NCBI RefSeq assembly: GCF_014196455.1
Contig: NZ_JACIDS010000001.1
Location: 434,001 to 498,000 of the forward strand
Reading direction: 5' to 3'
Length of the DNA: 64,000 nucleotides
Source: Kaistia hirudinis
GTDB lineage: Bacteria > Pseudomonadota > Alphaproteobacteria > Rhizobiales > Kaistiaceae
The notes below the pieces were generated by a model. It was not told where the DNA came from, searched no databases, and was given only the letters and a program-made list of their open reading frames with translations. Of the stretch, positions 62,012 to 64,000 are shown in pieces. The first letter of the stretch is position 1. Each line of letters begins with the position of its first letter. The position numbers were made by a program, and so were the translations under genes.

Positions 62012-62632
62012 TCAACACAGAAGCACGTCTTCCGCAAGCCACCGCTCGGCCGCCGCGAAATCTTCCGGCGTGTTGACGTTGAGGAACGGATCCGGCTTGC
62101 CGGCGGCAACGGGAAAGTCAACGACCGTGAAGCCGGTGGTTGAGAGAAAGCCGCGCACGCCGTGGCTCTTGGCGGTGCTCCGCCACTCGGCGAGCCGCTC
62201 GGAAAGACCGACGGGCCACAGCGCGACGACGGGATGATCCCGGTCACCGGATGCCGCGATGATCACGCCGCCATCCGCGCCGCGACTGCCGGCGCGCAAT
62301 CGTGCGACGAGATCACGCGGCAGGAAGGGCGTGTCGACCGGGACCGAGAGAAGATAGTCGGGCCGCGGCGTGAGGCTTTCGGCCCAGATCAGGCCGGCCA
62401 GCACGCCGCCGAGCGGGCCGGTGTCGGGTTCATCGTCCGGGATGATGGGCCATGCGAGCGGCCCGAAGCGCGACGGATCGCCATTCGCATTGAGCGCCAG
62501 ATGATCGACCTGCGGCGCGAGGATGCCGGCGATCCGGGCGAACATGGGCTGTCCGCCGAAGGGAAGCTGGGCCTTTTCCTGCCCCATGCGACGGGAGAAG
62601 CCTCCCGCGAGGATCACGCCAGCCGTCGTCAT
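62012..62632 (-). CDS. mobA: Molybdenum cofactor guanylyltransferase
   Basis: The 206-residue enzyme attaches GMP to molybdopterin. The nucleotide-binding ILAGGFSRRMGQEKAQLPFG opens the protein, PDTGPLGGVLAGL and LLSVPVDTPFLPRDLV are family segments, and LNVNTPEDFAAAERWL ends it. Its ATG overlaps the end of benE by 4 nt, so the two are coupled on the same mRNA. Confidence 0.95.
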   Translation of the reverse strand: MTTAGVILAGGFSRRMGQEKAQLPFGGQPMFARIAGILAPQVDHLALNANGDPSRFGPLAWPIIPDDEPDTGPLGGVLAGLIWAESLTPRPDYLLSVPVDTPFLPRDLVARLRAGSRGADGGVIIAASGDRDHPVVALWPVGLSERLAEWRSTAKSHGVRGFLSTTGFTVVDFPVAAGKPDPFLNVNTPEDFAAAERWLAEDVLLC

Positions 62633-63843
62633 CGTCTCCAGCGTCGATTGAGGAGCATGAGCGCTCCGCCTGCCACCAGCCCCCAGAATGCCGCGCCTAT
62701 CCCGAAAAAGGAAAGCCCCGATGCGGCGGTGACGAAGGTGACCATGGCCGCGTCGCGGTCGGTCGGCGAGGAAACCGCGCCGGCCAGCGCGCCGCCAAAG
62801 GCGCCGAAGAGGGCGAGGCCGGTCGCGGCCTGGATCAGGACGGGCGGCGCGATGGTCATCAGCGCGGCGGCCGTCGTCGCGCCGAGCCCGAGGATGACAT
62901 AGGTGATCGAGCCGGAAACCGACGCGATCCAGCGCCGGCTCGGATGAGGGTGCGCGTCCGGCCCGGCGCAGAGCGCTGCCGTGATGGCGGCGAGGTTGAG
63001 CGTGTGGCCCGCGAAGGGCGCGACGAGGATGCTGGCAATGCCGGTGCCGACGAAGATCGGCCGCAGCGGCGGGTCGTAGCCATTGATCTTGAGGACGGCG
63101 ATGCCCGGCAGGTTCTGCGACGCCATCGTGACGATGAAGAGCGGGATGGCGATCGAGATGACGGCCTGCACCGAGAGCGAGGGCACGACGAAGGTGATGT
63201 AGGGCGCAAGGCTCGGCAGCGTGTGGCCGCCCGGCGGCATATGCAGCGCGATGGTGAGAATGGCGGTCGCGACGGCGGCGGGCACGGCCCAGATCTTCTT
63301 GATCCGCCCGACGATGGCCCAGGCGAGGATGACGGGCAGCGCGAGGAGGGGCTCGGCAGCCACCGCCTTGGCGGGGGCGAGGCAGAGCCCGAGCAGGATG
63401 CCGGCCAGCATCGCGCTCGCCAGCACCGTCGGGATCGAGGCCACCAGCCGCCCGAACGGCTTGATCAGGCCCGTGGCGATGATCAGCACGCCCGTGACCA
63501 TGTAGGCGCCGATCGCAGCGGGAAAGCCGCCATCCACCATGCCCGTCGCGGCGAGGAGAACCGATCCCGGCGTCGACCAGGCGATGATGATCGGCATGCG
63601 GTAACGCCGGCTCAGGATCACCGAGAGCAGCGCCTGCCCGACGCAGATGGCCAGCAATCCCGACGCGGCCTGCTCCCGCGTCGCGCCGACCGCCATGGAG
63701 CCCTGCAGGACGACCGTGAACACGCCGGCGAAGCCGACAAAGGCGGCGATGATGCCGGCCATGATCGGCTGAAGATCATGGCCACGGGCAAGACCCGCGA
63801 GATCGGGATCGGAACCGGCAGACTGGTCCATGCGGGAATCCAT
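62629..63843 (-). CDS. benE: Benzoate/H+ symporter BenE family transporter
   Basis: The 404-residue membrane protein has eleven or twelve spans. It opens MDSRMDQSAGSDPDLAGLAR, and HDLQPIMAGIIAAFVGFAGV, WSTPGSVLLAATGMVDGGFP, MASQNLPGIAVLKINGY and FAGHTLNLAAITAALCAGPD are BenE signatures. Family members import benzoate or related aromatic acids, but many are found outside benzoate operons, and here the partner is mobA. A perfect VanR-type palindrome lies 25 bp upstream, suggesting control by a GntR regulator. A second ATG at residue 5 is an alternative start. Confidence 0.92.
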   Translation of the reverse strand: MDSRMDQSAGSDPDLAGLARGHDLQPIMAGIIAAFVGFAGVFTVVLQGSMAVGATREQAASGLLAICVGQALLSVILSRRYRMPIIIAWSTPGSVLLAATGMVDGGFPAAIGAYMVTGVLIIATGLIKPFGRLVASIPTVLASAMLAGILLGLCLAPAKAVAAEPLLALPVILAWAIVGRIKKIWAVPAAVATAILTIALHMPPGGHTLPSLAPYITFVVPSLSVQAVISIAIPLFIVTMASQNLPGIAVLKINGYDPPLRPIFVGTGIASILVAPFAGHTLNLAAITAALCAGPDAHPHPSRRWIASVSGSITYVILGLGATTAAALMTIAPPVLIQAATGLALFGAFGGALAGAVSSPTDRDAAMVTFVTAASGLSFFGIGAAFWGLVAGGALMLLNRRWRR

Positions 63844-63867
63844 TGGTAAGAGCGCCCCGAATTGTTA

Positions 63868-63881
63868 GATTGGATCCAATC
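63868..63881. promoter_or_regulatory. Perfect 14-bp palindrome GATTGGATCCAATC (GntR/VanR-type operator)
   Basis: The core ATTGGATCCAAT is the known operator of VanR, a FadR-class GntR repressor of aromatic-acid genes in Caulobacter. Here it lies 25 bp upstream of benE and 89 bp before a possible divergent gene at 63971. The regulator gene itself is not in the window. Confidence 0.6.
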
Positions 63882-63970
63882 GACGGGCAAGGGTTCGGCG
63901 AGCCGATGCCGGATGAGCCTTTGTCGCGGCGTTGGCGATGGCGGCCGGAGGCCGGGGAGGGGAGGCGGGC

Positions 63971-64000
63971 GTGAGCGCGGTTGCGGCGGATCTGGCGGGG
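63971..64000 (+). CDS. Possible start of a divergent gene, cut by the window edge
   Basis: A GTG at 63971 is preceded by a purine-rich GGGGAGGGGAGG stretch and followed by ten sense codons (VSAVAADLAG) before the window ends. A regulator gene divergent from benE would fit the operator at 63868, but ten codons cannot identify it. Confidence 0.25.
   Translation, partial: MSAVAADLAG

Overview
This 64 kb window is high-GC chromosomal DNA from an alphaproteobacterium, most likely a member of the Hyphomicrobiales (Rhizobiales). The evidence is the aerobic CobN-type cobalamin pathway with CbtAB, an AapJ-type amino-acid binding protein, an NDUFS4-type complex I protein, a two-domain cold-shock protein and the Rhizobiales-style tRNA promoters. 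I cannot fix the genus. There are no phage genes, transposases, CRISPR arrays or rRNA genes. About 60 protein genes and five tRNAs (Asn-GTT, Lys-TTT, Glu-TTC, Pro-TGG, Arg-TCT) are supported.

Layout. 1-5.4 kb: a minus-strand catabolic cluster made of a TIM-barrel-like protein of unknown activity, an SDR dehydrogenase, an RpiR regulator, a cog3964-type amidohydrolase and a sugar-type binding protein cut by the window edge. 5.6-12 kb: a methyltransferase, tRNA-Asn, a small secreted HExxH protein, sdhE and mfd. 12.2-16.7 kb: a crotonase/CaiB pair, then a lactonase-lacI pair; three matching LacI-type operator candidates tie the two units together. 17.2-27.0 kb: a cobalamin riboswitch followed by cbtB-cbtA-cobU-cobW-cobN-cobO-cobQ with overlapping or very close genes, and convergent cobD. 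27.2-31.6 kb: rfbA, a cyclic-nucleotide-binding protein, a multi-membrane-span glycosyltransferase-like protein and a secreted protein with two DTG motifs. 31.7-38.4 kb: tRNAs mixed with cell-envelope and housekeeping genes. 38.4-47.1 kb: an AraC/PhyH divergent pair, kdsA, eno, an XRE-cupin regulator, dinB, gatC-gatA and chorismate mutase. 47.1-52.9 kb: ackA, a CBS-BON protein, an alcohol dehydrogenase and mgtA, a set often seen in low-oxygen or stress regulons. 53-57.3 kb: dusA, a bile-acid/Na symporter-family protein, and the second cobalamin locus (cobS and DUF1289 on minus, cobT on plus). 57.3-64 kb: a membrane histidine kinase, Lrp/AsnC, a polar amino-acid ABC system lacking its ATPase, mobA and benE.

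The most unusual observation is in cobN. Its reading frame (1361 codons) carries two stop-free, in-frame insertions of about 70-75 codons each, built from palindromic dispersed repeats. One 93-bp unit inside cobN has a 93-bp sister copy between genes at 14411-14503. This resembles the protein-coding palindromic elements known from Rickettsia. Other points worth a second look are the LacI operator trio, a perfect VanR-type palindrome upstream of benE, the small HExxH protein, the double-DTG secreted protein and the unassigned TIM-barrel-like enzyme. I see no clear novel defence or mobile system here.
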